Assembly: GCA_017558165.1 (NCBI GenBank)
Contig: JAFYWE010000114.1
Coordinates: forward strand, 1-7,682
DNA from: Bacteroidaceae bacterium
Lineage (GTDB): Bacteria; Bacteroidota; Bacteroidia; Bacteroidales; Bacteroidaceae
Direction: 5' to 3'
DNA length: 7,682 nt
Shown: positions 1-6,398 of the stretch, in pieces
Position numbering within the stretch: the stretch's first letter is position 1
Layout of the letters: every line of letters starts with the position of its first letter
Position numbers and translations under genes: made by a program
The notes under the pieces: generated by a model
Databases searched by the model: none
What the model saw: the letters and a program-made list of their open reading frames with translations, nothing else
Told to the model about the DNA's origin: nothing

Positions 1-159
1 GACAAGATAGTTCTTGTAACTCTTTACCTTACCTGCAAAAGGGAGTGTGGTAGAGACCTTCATTGAAGGCTTCAATCCCTTTCCCACAAGCAGATACCAG
101 GCTACATATGCAATGAGCGGTATAAAGAGCAACAGATATGCTATATTGGAAAAAATCAT
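1..159 (-). CDS. batA: BatA-type von Willebrand A membrane protein, N-terminal 53 residues only
   Basis: The first 53 codons of a gene that continues beyond the left edge. Translation from the ATG at 157-159 begins MIFSNIAYLLLFIPLIAYVA, a hydrophobic segment spanning roughly residues 4-26. It is followed by WYLLVGKGLKPSM and a short basic stretch. This hydrophobic N-terminus, with a Trp-Tyr pair leading into a basic, Ser/Thr-containing stretch, is typical of BatA/BatB proteins, where a VWA domain and a second membrane segment follow; those parts are outside the window. The start lies 9 bases after the stop of the preceding membrane protein, so it is almost certainly in the same transcript as moxR and the DUF58 gene. 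BatA proteins are membrane-anchored VWA proteins thought to work with MoxR ATPases, and Bat operons were first linked to aerotolerance in Bacteroides fragilis. The assignment relies on this short N-terminus plus gene order; BatB is less likely because batA usually comes first. Confidence 0.75.
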   Translation of the reverse strand, partial: MIFSNIAYLLLFIPLIAYVAWYLLVGKGLKPSMKVSTTLPFAGKVKSYKNYLV

Positions 160-168
160 CTTGGTACT

Positions 169-1248
169 TTAGCTTAACATATTGTACAAATCGGTTGTGA
201 GTAGCACGACTACTCCAACAATGATTACAGCAAGAATTATCACGGAAGCCAGCAACACCCTCTTCTGCTTCAATGAACGCTTGCTTACAATGCGCTCTTC
301 GGTAGGCTGCTTGATATTCTCCTCCTCGATATTCTTTGTAGCGTTCACGAACTCTATTGCATTGAGCATGTTACGCTCGTTCTCATGCACAGTCGGGTGA
401 AGCTTGGCAAACTTCACAAGGTCGGCTACCTCAAGAATCTCCTTGAGTTCCTTGATGCTCTCCTTATCCTTTATCTTGAGCAGTTCATCAACAATCTCCG
501 ACGTGGTCATCTCTGCAGCATTGAACCCGAAACGGCGGTACATATACTCACGGAGCACATCGGTCAACCGGGTATAATACTCCTTCTCGTTGCCCTCTAC
601 ACGCAATGAAACATCGCCCTTGATCTCGTCAATACTGTTCATCGCAACAATGTGCGATGGCAATTTTGGCTTTATCTTGACAATGCGGATGATAGGCTTG
701 TTGTTTATAAGCCTAATCACTACCCATGCGAACAACGCCACTACAAAAAGCAGAATTGTGGTAAGATATACCGAGTCACGGACCTCTTCCCAAGTAAGCT
801 CAACCTCAATGACGTTGCCAGGGCCAGCTATGTTACTCAGGTTAGCGGTATCTATCTCCACGCTGTACACATCGAGAATGAGCCTGTTCGACATGAATGT
901 GTCGTTGTTCACGACAACCTTGAAGGGCGCAATCTCATAGCGTGTGCTGTCAAAGGATGTGATAAGATACTCCTGTACATATCTGCTCCTTGAACCGCCA
1001 TTGATATCCTCCCGGTACTCCTTGCTGTCAAGAATCTCAATGCCATCGACAAGCGACTTGTCCTTCAGGGATGGCATCACGACCTCGCAACCTGAATCGA
1101 CACTAAGGTCAAGGGTTGCCTTGGTCTGCTCACCTATTCTCATAGCAAAGGTATCGAGCTTGGCGTTAAGTATGACATTCTGTGCTACCACAACAGTAGC
1201 ATTCAATGCCATAATCAATGAAACAATATATAATATCCTCTTCTTCAT
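169..1248 (-). CDS. Bat-operon membrane protein: BatD-like periplasmic domain plus DUF4381-like cytoplasmic domain
   Basis: A 359-residue membrane protein in the slot that DUF4381 proteins occupy in moxR-DUF58-batA operons. Residues 1-22 look like a signal peptide (MKKR, then a hydrophobic core ending VVVA). Residues 24-150 alternate in a beta-sandwich manner and resemble the repeat domains of BatD: an early IGEQ, a central region with INGGSRSRYVQEY, and YEIAPFKVVV followed by a Ser-Asn-Arg strand. A membrane helix spans about 159-181, followed by the basic stretch RLINNKP. Residues 220-305 are helical and match the DUF4381 pattern: YYTRLTDVLREYMYRRFGF at 224-242, MTTSEIVDEL at 247-256 and ADLVKFAKL at 275-283. 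After SKRSLKQKR comes a second membrane helix at 331-351. The predicted topology is periplasmic domain, helix, cytoplasmic domain, helix, short periplasmic tail. It starts 36 bases after the DUF58 stop. It probably assembles with MoxR, DUF58 and BatA at the membrane. The domain calls are by eye and inferred; the coding call is secure. Confidence 0.8.
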   Translation of the reverse strand: MKKRILYIVSLIMALNATVVVAQNVILNAKLDTFAMRIGEQTKATLDLSVDSGCEVVMPSLKDKSLVDGIEILDSKEYREDINGGSRSRYVQEYLITSFDSTRYEIAPFKVVVNNDTFMSNRLILDVYSVEIDTANLSNIAGPGNVIEVELTWEEVRDSVYLTTILLFVVALFAWVVIRLINNKPIIRIVKIKPKLPSHIVAMNSIDEIKGDVSLRVEGNEKEYYTRLTDVLREYMYRRFGFNAAEMTTSEIVDELLKIKDKESIKELKEILEVADLVKFAKLHPTVHENERNMLNAIEFVNATKNIEEENIKQPTEERIVSKRSLKQKRVLLASVIILAVIIVGVVVLLTTDLYNMLS

Positions 1249-1284
1249 TGTTTTATCTACATTTCATACAAGTGACGAATGGCC

Positions 1285-2154
1285 TTATCCGCGTTGTGCG
1301 AACAGGTTCATTAGCGCCTTGACGTAATCCTGGTCGGTGCGGATTGATACGGAATCGACACGGCTCTTCTTGAGAGTCTCATCAAGCTTCTCGCGCTGGC
1401 TTCGCCACCACTCGCGCTGTGCGGTCTGCACCTTTGACGACGACGTGTCGACAAATATCTCCTCACCACTCTCGGCATCACGCATCTTTATGAGACCTAC
1501 CTTGGGAAGCTCGGCAAGACGGCGGTCATAGACCTGGATGGCCACGACATCGTGCTTGCGGTTGGCAATTGTCATTGCGTTCCTGAAATCACCGTTGTCA
1601 ATGAAGTCGCTTATCACGAACGCCGTGCAACGCTTCTTAAGGGCATTGGTCAGAAACTGCAACGGCACAGAGATGTCGGTCCTTGAACTCTGTGGTTCAA
1701 AGTTCAGCAGTTCCCTTATTATATAAAGGATATGCTTCCTGCCCTTCTGTGGAGGGATGAACTTCTCCACCTTATCAGTAAAGAAGATTACACCGATCTT
1801 GTCGTTGTTCTGTATTGCCGCGAATGCAATCGTTGCGGCAATCTCTGTGACCATATCGCGTTTCGTCTGTCTTACAGTTCCGAAGTCGAGACTCTCGGAG
1901 AGGTCAATGACAAGCATCACCGTCAATTCGCGCTCCTCCTCAAAGACCTTGATGTATGGCTTGTTGAAACGTGCAGTCACGTTCCAGTCGATGTCACGTA
2001 CATCGTCGCCATACTGGTACTCACGCACCTCGCTGAAGGACATACCACGCCCCTTGAAGGCCGAATGGTACTCTCCTGCAAAGATATTGTGCGAGAGGCC
2101 GCGCGTCTTTATCTCAATCTTGCGAACTTTCTTTATGAGATCACTTGTCTCCAT
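1285..2154 (-). CDS. DUF58 family protein with VWA-like fold
   Basis: A 289-residue soluble DUF58 protein with no membrane segment. The N-terminal half has the family's basic/aromatic signature: EYHSAFKGRGMSFSEVREY at 28-46, then YGDDVRDIDWNVTARF at 48-63. The VWA-like core follows, with VMLVIDLSESLDFG at 79-92. This contains the DxSxS metal-site motif (D84, S86, S88). Further strands appear at KIGVIFFTD (119-127), CTAFVISDFID (176-186) and HDVVAIQVYD (201-210). The length fits the family's short soluble form. The start lies 10 bases after the moxR stop. In Bat-type operons this protein is encoded directly after MoxR and is thought to be its partner or adaptor, with the VWA-like domain binding a divalent metal and a protein target. 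The biochemical role is not established. Family and operon position are clear. Confidence 0.93.
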   Translation of the reverse strand: METSDLIKKVRKIEIKTRGLSHNIFAGEYHSAFKGRGMSFSEVREYQYGDDVRDIDWNVTARFNKPYIKVFEEERELTVMLVIDLSESLDFGTVRQTKRDMVTEIAATIAFAAIQNNDKIGVIFFTDKVEKFIPPQKGRKHILYIIRELLNFEPQSSRTDISVPLQFLTNALKKRCTAFVISDFIDNGDFRNAMTIANRKHDVVAIQVYDRRLAELPKVGLIKMRDAESGEEIFVDTSSSKVQTAQREWWRSQREKLDETLKKSRVDSVSIRTDQDYVKALMNLFAQRG

Positions 2155-2164
2155 GAATCAGGGA

Positions 2165-3160
2165 TTAGGGCACTTCAACGCTGTTCAGAATAACGCTTAC
2201 AATCTCGTCGCTGGTCATATTGCTTGCCTCTGCCTCATAGCTGAGACCAATGCGGTGACGCAATACGTCGTGCGCAACGGCACGTACGTCCTCGGGAACC
2301 ACGTAACCTCTGCGCTTGATGAACGCGTATGCGCGTGCAGCCAAAGCAAGGTTAATTGAAGCACGTGGCGAGGCACCGAATGAAATCATATCCTTCAGGT
2401 CCTTCAAACCATACTTTTCGGGGAAACGTGTAGCGAACACGATATCGGCAATGTACTGCTCGATCTTCTCGTCAAGGTATACCTGACGTACAACCTTACG
2501 CGCCTCTACAATCTCCTCTGGCTTCAGTATTGGCTTGACCTCAATCTTCTCGCCGGTGATGTTCTGGCGGATGATTCTCTTCTCCTCAGAAAGCTCGGGA
2601 TATGTAATCACGACCTTGAGCATGAAACGGTCGACCTGCGCCTCTGGCAGCGGATATGTACCCTCCTGCTCTATCGGGTTCTGTGTAGCGAGTACAAGGA
2701 ATGGCTGAGGCATCTTGAATGTTTCCTTACCGATTGTAACCTGACGCTCCTGCATGGCCTCGAGAAGCGCACTCTGCACCTTGGCCGGTGCACGGTTGAT
2801 CTCATCGGCAAGAACGAAGTTTGCAAAGATAGGGCCTCGCTTCACCTTGAACTCCTCGTTCTTCTGGCTGTAGACCATGGTACCCACCACGTCGGCAGGG
2901 AGAAGGTCCGGAGTAAACTGTATACGGCTGAAATCAGCATCAATAAGCTCTGAAAGTGTCTTGATGGCAAGAGTCTTGGCAAGACCTGGGAGACCCTCAA
3001 GCAACACGTGGCCATCGGCAAGTAGTCCGATAAGCAATGACTCTACCAGATGTTTCTGTCCGACAATCACCTGGTCCATACCAGCCTGCAGATTGGTAAT
3101 GAAACCGCTCTGTCTCTCAATCATATCATTCAATTCGCGAATGTCAATTGTTACACCCAT
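2165..3160 (-). CDS. MoxR family AAA+ ATPase
   Basis: A 331-residue AAA+ ATPase of the MoxR type, predicted cytoplasmic and probably hexameric. All key motifs are visible: Walker A GLPGLAKT at 56-63, Walker B VLADE at 116-120 followed by INRAPAKVQSALLEAMQE, sensor 1 LATQNP at 157-162, the family stretch GTYPLPEAQVDRF at 167-179, and sensor 2 GASPRAS at 262-268. A C-terminal helical lid ends near residue 331. Length is normal for the family. The chosen ATG at 3158-3160 sits in an A/T-rich leader and gives the usual short N-terminal extension before the helix leading to VIVGQ. It is the first gene of the left-hand unit, transcribed into DUF58, the DUF4381-like protein and batA. MoxR proteins use ATP to remodel or insert cofactors into partners, often VWA proteins; in Bacteroidota Bat operons the substrate is unknown. 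Confidence 0.96.
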   Translation of the reverse strand: MGVTIDIRELNDMIERQSGFITNLQAGMDQVIVGQKHLVESLLIGLLADGHVLLEGLPGLAKTLAIKTLSELIDADFSRIQFTPDLLPADVVGTMVYSQKNEEFKVKRGPIFANFVLADEINRAPAKVQSALLEAMQERQVTIGKETFKMPQPFLVLATQNPIEQEGTYPLPEAQVDRFMLKVVITYPELSEEKRIIRQNITGEKIEVKPILKPEEIVEARKVVRQVYLDEKIEQYIADIVFATRFPEKYGLKDLKDMISFGASPRASINLALAARAYAFIKRRGYVVPEDVRAVAHDVLRHRIGLSYEAEASNMTSDEIVSVILNSVEVP

Positions 3161-3195
3161 AATTATATCTGTATTGTTTTAGTATTATTTCTGTA

Positions 3196-3203
3196 CAAAA
3201 TTA
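3196..3203 (-). promoter_or_regulatory. Candidate -7 element for the moxR/bat operon
   Basis: Read on the minus strand this is TAATTTTG, a full match to the Bacteroidota -7 consensus TAnnTTTG, ending 35 bases before the moxR ATG. It would give a leader of roughly 28-30 bases. No clear TTTG -33 element is present 19-21 bases upstream (the sequence there is TTAACATAAT), so the assignment rests on one half of the promoter and on the position at the start of an operon. Confidence 0.4.
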
Positions 3204-3219
3204 CAACTTACGGAGTTGT
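3203..3219. repeat. Inverted repeat beside the candidate moxR promoter
   Basis: ACAACT at 3203-3208 and AGTTGT at 3214-3219 are exact 6-base inverted arms separated by TACGG. The arms abut the candidate -7 element and fill part of the promoter spacer, the position of an operator. Six-base arms in AT-rich DNA arise easily by chance, so a regulatory role is only a suggestion. No regulator gene is present in the window. Confidence 0.3.
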
Positions 3220-3233
3220 CATTATGTTAAATT

Positions 3234-3279
3234 CGTTAAAATAGACTTAACTATTGTTAGTCTTAAACAAACTTTAACG
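3234..3279 (-). terminator. Nested AT-rich inverted repeats, possible terminator of the lepA/ftsY/HU unit
   Basis: An outer exact 7-base inverted repeat (CGTTAAA at 3234-3240, TTTAACG at 3273-3279) encloses an inner hairpin at 3243-3263. The inner stem is AGACT plus AAC paired with GTTAGTCT, with one bulged T at 3248 and a four-base loop TATT. On the minus strand the inner hairpin begins 24 bases after the stop codon of the HU-LysM gene and is followed by ATTTTAACG, a short U-rich stretch in RNA. The position fits the end of one transcription unit before the moxR unit. The low GC content and short U tract make it a weak intrinsic terminator; it could instead be a DNA-level control element for moxR. 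Confidence 0.4.
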
Positions 3280-3287
3280 TTGTGCTG

Positions 3288-4763
3288 TTACTTTTTAGGT
3301 ACAAGACGTGGAATAACCAGTTCCATTCCACGGCAGAGACCATGGGGATCGCGCATATTATTATATTGAACAATGTAAGGCCACAATCTCTTGTCACCGT
3401 AATACTCTCTTGCAATCCTTGTCAGGGTCTCGTCTGCAGCTACGGTGTGGCGTGCAAGCTCTCCATCGGCAATATATAATGTAGTGTCGTCCACTGTGAG
3501 GTTCTTCAAATCGAGTTTGTTGACCGCCTCAAGCAACACAAAGGTATATTCCTCTTCAACCTTTGGCTCTTCAACCGCCGACAAATCCACAGCCGGAGTC
3601 TTCACAGGGTCGAATACATTGTTTTCTATGACAACGACTGTATCGCAAGGGAAGCAGCTCGTTTCATCAGCAACAACGTCCTCCTGAGAAACAACATCCG
3701 ACACAACGGCTTTGCTCTGTGTGTTTACAACAGCAATCGGATTGGCGTTATCATCAGCCACAGACTCTACGCTTACCACATCCTCTGCATGATTCCTGCC
3801 AAGCATACTCACGACGAACACACCTGCAAGTACTCCTATTATAAAAGAGATATTAAAACGCAGTTTGCTGTTTTTCTTCTTGGCAGGAACAGTTTCCTTA
3901 TCCTCATGACCATTCTTTTTTGGCACGTGCACCATAACAGGCTCCGCACTTCTCGCCTGTACAGCTACAGGCTCCTGTACAGTTTCGTTCACTTTCACTT
4001 CAACAGTCTCCTCTGGAAGTACATTGTCGGCAGATGCAACGACTGCGTCATACTCATCTGCAACGGTTTCAACAGCAATATCACCGTCAGCCACAGGCTC
4101 TTCAGTCTCGGATGTTTCGCTTTCAGCATCCTCTTGCTTATCTTCAACCACAACCTCAGCTATCTCAACAGGCTCTTCCACCTCAACAACGGCCGGCGCG
4201 TACTCCTCGGGTAGAATCTCTACGGCAACAGGTTCCACCGCTACAGAATCACTATCATCGGCAGGCATCTCCTCCTCGATGACCTCAGGAACCTTGACCT
4301 CCTCAACAGGAGCTTTCTCAACGTTCTCTACTGTAATTGGAGCTTCCGCAATCTTAAGTTCGGCAATCTCTACAGGAGCTGTAATCTCTTCGGCTACCTC
4401 AGGCACGGCATCCTCGACACCTTCAGCATCATCCTTGTAATTCTCGTCAACCTCAACCGGTTCGAACATTGCAAACGGTTGGTTGACGCTCTCCTTTATG
4501 GCATCGGCAGGAGTAAACGAGATCTTCTTGTGTCCTTTGATCTCAATCTTCTCTCCTGTATTCACATTTACGCTTGAACGGTCGGCAACATCAGTAACCT
4601 TGAATGTACCCAAGCCGTTTATCTTTACGATGCCATCCTGTTCAAGCCCCTCTATGATAAGCTCGAATATGGCCTTTGTGAAATTCTCGGCCTTTGCGCC
4701 CGAGATATCCGCCTCCTTTGCGAACAAGGCACTGAGGTCGGAATGATTCAATTTATCGCTCAT
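3288..4763 (-). CDS. Membrane-anchored HU-like/LysM protein
   Basis: A 491-residue protein. Residues 1-95 form an HU/IHF-like domain of the Bacteroidota subtype, with the core GIVKINGLGTFKV at 44-56, the arm SSVNVNTGEKIEI at 63-75 and KISFTPADAIKESV at 80-93. Residues 101-290 are a Glu/Val/Ala/Pro-rich, low-complexity acidic linker with recurring PVEIAE (130-135, 198-203) and EPVAV (177-181, 264-268). A basic patch KKKNSKLR (295-302) precedes one membrane helix at about 303-321. A second acidic linker carries CFPC at 370-373. A LysM domain at about 438-486 begins RHTVAADETLTRIAREYYG and ends GMELVIPRL. By the positive-inside rule the HU domain is cytoplasmic and LysM periplasmic. HU domains bind DNA and LysM binds peptidoglycan sugars, so the inferred role is linking nucleoid and cell wall; this is not demonstrated. 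The arm has Val67 where HU has its intercalating Pro. It starts 15 bases after the canonical HU gene, probably in one operon. Confidence 0.9.
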   Translation of the reverse strand: MSDKLNHSDLSALFAKEADISGAKAENFTKAIFELIIEGLEQDGIVKINGLGTFKVTDVADRSSVNVNTGEKIEIKGHKKISFTPADAIKESVNQPFAMFEPVEVDENYKDDAEGVEDAVPEVAEEITAPVEIAELKIAEAPITVENVEKAPVEEVKVPEVIEEEMPADDSDSVAVEPVAVEILPEEYAPAVVEVEEPVEIAEVVVEDKQEDAESETSETEEPVADGDIAVETVADEYDAVVASADNVLPEETVEVKVNETVQEPVAVQARSAEPVMVHVPKKNGHEDKETVPAKKKNSKLRFNISFIIGVLAGVFVVSMLGRNHAEDVVSVESVADDNANPIAVVNTQSKAVVSDVVSQEDVVADETSCFPCDTVVVIENNVFDPVKTPAVDLSAVEEPKVEEEYTFVLLEAVNKLDLKNLTVDDTTLYIADGELARHTVAADETLTRIAREYYGDKRLWPYIVQYNNMRDPHGLCRGMELVIPRLVPKK

Positions 4764-4778
4764 ATGTCTTACCTCAGT

Positions 4779-5051
4779 TTATTTGAATTTATCCTTCAGT
4801 TTACCGCTTGGGCGGAAAACCAGCTGTATTTTGGGTGGGACAAGGAATCTCTGTCCGGTCTTTGGATTGACAGACAGGCGTTCCTTTCGCATCTTGGTCT
4901 CAAGCACGCCGAAACCTGAGATATTGAGCTGGTCACCATCTTTCAGGCGCTCAGTCATTACACCCACAAAGGTGTCGACACTTGCAGTAGCCTCGGCCAC
5001 TGTCATACCGCACCTTTTAGCCAGTTTTGTGATAAACTCCTTATTATTCAT
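4779..5051 (-). CDS. HU family nucleoid-associated DNA-binding protein
   Basis: A complete 90-residue HU/IHF family protein, the usual length. It has the N-terminal helical dimerisation region (MNNKEFITKLAKRCGMT, then a second helix to about residue 38), the turn INISGFGVLE-like segment at 42-51 (here LNISGFGVLE), and the DNA-binding beta arm RKERLSVNPKTGQRF at 55-69 with the intercalating Pro at residue 63. The C-terminus VFRPSGKLKDKF is typical. Such proteins act as homo- or heterodimers that bend and compact DNA; this sequence does not distinguish HU from an IHF-like subunit. It lies 38 bases after rimO and 15 bases before the membrane-bound HU-LysM gene. The leader is A/T-rich without a Shine-Dalgarno sequence, as expected in Bacteroidota. 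Confidence 0.95.
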   Translation of the reverse strand: MNNKEFITKLAKRCGMTVAEATASVDTFVGVMTERLKDGDQLNISGFGVLETKMRKERLSVNPKTGQRFLVPPKIQLVFRPSGKLKDKFK

Positions 5052-5062
5052 AATAGATTATA

Positions 5063-5094
5063 CAATTTTACACCCTTACATCCGTGGCATCAAT
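5063..5094 (-). promoter_or_regulatory. Candidate internal promoter ahead of the HU gene
   Basis: On the minus strand ATTG (5091-5094, overlapping the rimO stop codon) and TAAAATTG (5063-5070) are separated by 20 bases. Each differs by one base from the Bacteroidota -33 TTTG and -7 TAnnTTTG elements, with correct spacing. A start here would leave a leader of only about 6 bases before the ATG, which lowers confidence. An extra promoter would make sense because nucleoid proteins are usually needed in much larger amounts than RimO or FtsY. Confidence 0.3.
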
Positions 5095-6394
5095 CATTCT
5101 CCACAACTCCCATAAGGTCAAATTCGGTAGCACTGGTGATGCGTACATTGTAGAACTCACCGATCTTCAGTTCACCGTCGTTTACATTGACAAGCACCTC
5201 GGTATCTACATCGGGGGAATCAAATTCAGTTCTTCCTATGTAGTAATCACCCTCCACGCGGTCTATTATTGTGCGGAAAAGAGAGCCGACTTTCTCGTCA
5301 TTAAGCCTTGTAGAGATTCTCTGCTGAACCTCCATGAGGCGGTCAAGGCGCTCCTGTTTCTTCTTCTTCGATACACTGTCGCGATAATTCTCGGCAGCAT
5401 ATGTACCATCCTCCTCGCAATATGCGAAAGCACCCAGACGGTCGAACTTCGCCCATTTCACGAACTCAATGAGCTCCTCGAACTCCTTGTCGCCCTCGCC
5501 TGGGAAGCCTACCATCATCGTTGTACGCAGACAGATGCCGGGAACCTCACTGCGCATTCTCTCTACAAGCGCATATGTATCCTCCTTTGTCACGTGGCGA
5601 CACATCTTCTTGAGCACCTTTGTACTGACGTGCTGCAAAGCTATATCAAGATACTTGCACACGTTCTTTCTCTCGCGCATCACACACAACAGGTCATAAG
5701 GGAAGTTCGAAGGATAGGCATAATGGAGTCTTATCCACTCCACACCCTCAACATCCGATATGCGCTCAACAAGCTCTGCAATGCTCTGTTTCTTGTACAG
5801 GTCAACTCCATAGAATGTAAGCTCCTGGGCAATTATCTGGAACTCTTTTACACCCTTTGACACAAGATAACTCACCTCGTCGACAATCTCCTCAATGGGG
5901 CGTGACTTGTGGGCACCTGTTATGATGGGGATCGCGCAATATGCACAGCGTCTGTTGCAACCCTCTGATATCTTCAGGTAAGCATAGTGCGAAGGAGTTG
6001 TAAGCACACGTTCCTGGGCAATCTTCTCGTTGTACTCATGCTTGAGGTCGGCCACAAGCTCTGTCCAGTTGAACTTGCCGTAGAACTTGTCCACCTGCGA
6101 AATTTCTTCACGCAACTCTGTCAGATAGCGTTCCGAAAGACAGCCCATTACATAGAGCTTCTCAAGGTCGCCCTCGTCCTTGCGCTGGCAGAACTCAAGA
6201 ATCATATTGATTGACTCCTGCTTTGCATCGCCGATGAAACCGCAAGTGTTTATAACGGCAATCTCACCGCATGGTTCCTCGCGGTCGTGCACGACCTCAG
6301 AGCCGCACTCCTCGAGCTGACGCATAAGATGCTCCGAATCGACAAGATTCTTGGAGCATCCCATTGTTATTATATCTACACGGTTCTTTTTCAT
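5090..6394 (-). CDS. rimO: Ribosomal protein S12 methylthiotransferase RimO
   Basis: A 434-residue radical-SAM methylthiotransferase that adds a methylthio group to a conserved aspartate of ribosomal protein uS12, using two [4Fe-4S] clusters. The N-terminal UPF0004 domain carries MGCSKNLVDSE (Cys13), INTCGFIGDAKQESI (Cys51) and YVMGCLSERY (Cys85), the ligands of the auxiliary cluster. The radical-SAM domain has ISEGCNRRCAYCAIP with the CxxxCxxC cysteines 146, 150 and 153, followed by IALQHVSTKVLKKMCR and TTMMVGFPGE. The C-terminal TRAM domain spans about 370-432. MGCSKNLVDSE and the overall match favour RimO over MiaB. The ATG at 6392-6394 is chosen because the frame's upstream extension starts at a TTG inside ftsY and adds eight residues not typical of RimO. 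The chosen start lies 4 bases after the ftsY stop, suggesting translational coupling. Confidence 0.97.
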   Translation of the reverse strand: MKKNRVDIITMGCSKNLVDSEHLMRQLEECGSEVVHDREEPCGEIAVINTCGFIGDAKQESINMILEFCQRKDEGDLEKLYVMGCLSERYLTELREEISQVDKFYGKFNWTELVADLKHEYNEKIAQERVLTTPSHYAYLKISEGCNRRCAYCAIPIITGAHKSRPIEEIVDEVSYLVSKGVKEFQIIAQELTFYGVDLYKKQSIAELVERISDVEGVEWIRLHYAYPSNFPYDLLCVMRERKNVCKYLDIALQHVSTKVLKKMCRHVTKEDTYALVERMRSEVPGICLRTTMMVGFPGEGDKEFEELIEFVKWAKFDRLGAFAYCEEDGTYAAENYRDSVSKKKKQERLDRLMEVQQRISTRLNDEKVGSLFRTIIDRVEGDYYIGRTEFDSPDVDTEVLVNVNDGELKIGEFYNVRITSATEFDLMGVVEND

Positions 6395-6398
6395 CGAA

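Noticed and set aside
1757..2359. Plus-strand open frame of 200 codons spanning the DUF58/moxR junction
   Set aside because: Antisense to two conserved genes, with no recognisable domain and no promoter-like leader.
4024..4440. Plus-strand open frame rich in Ser/Thr/Ala, resembling a mucin-like secreted protein
   Set aside because: It is the reverse strand of the Glu/Val/Ala-rich linker of the HU-LysM gene; the composition follows directly from that low-complexity coding sequence.
4130..4470. Recurring Glu/Val/Pro units in the HU-LysM linker as a true tandem repeat
   Set aside because: PVEIAE and EPVAV recur but without fixed period or constant DNA sequence; this is low-complexity linker and not an ordered repeat array.
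5084..5860. Long plus-strand open frame of 258 codons opposite rimO
   Set aside because: It lies entirely antisense to a well-conserved rimO, its translation resembles no family I know, and similar antisense open frames occur opposite every gene here, as expected from codon bias.
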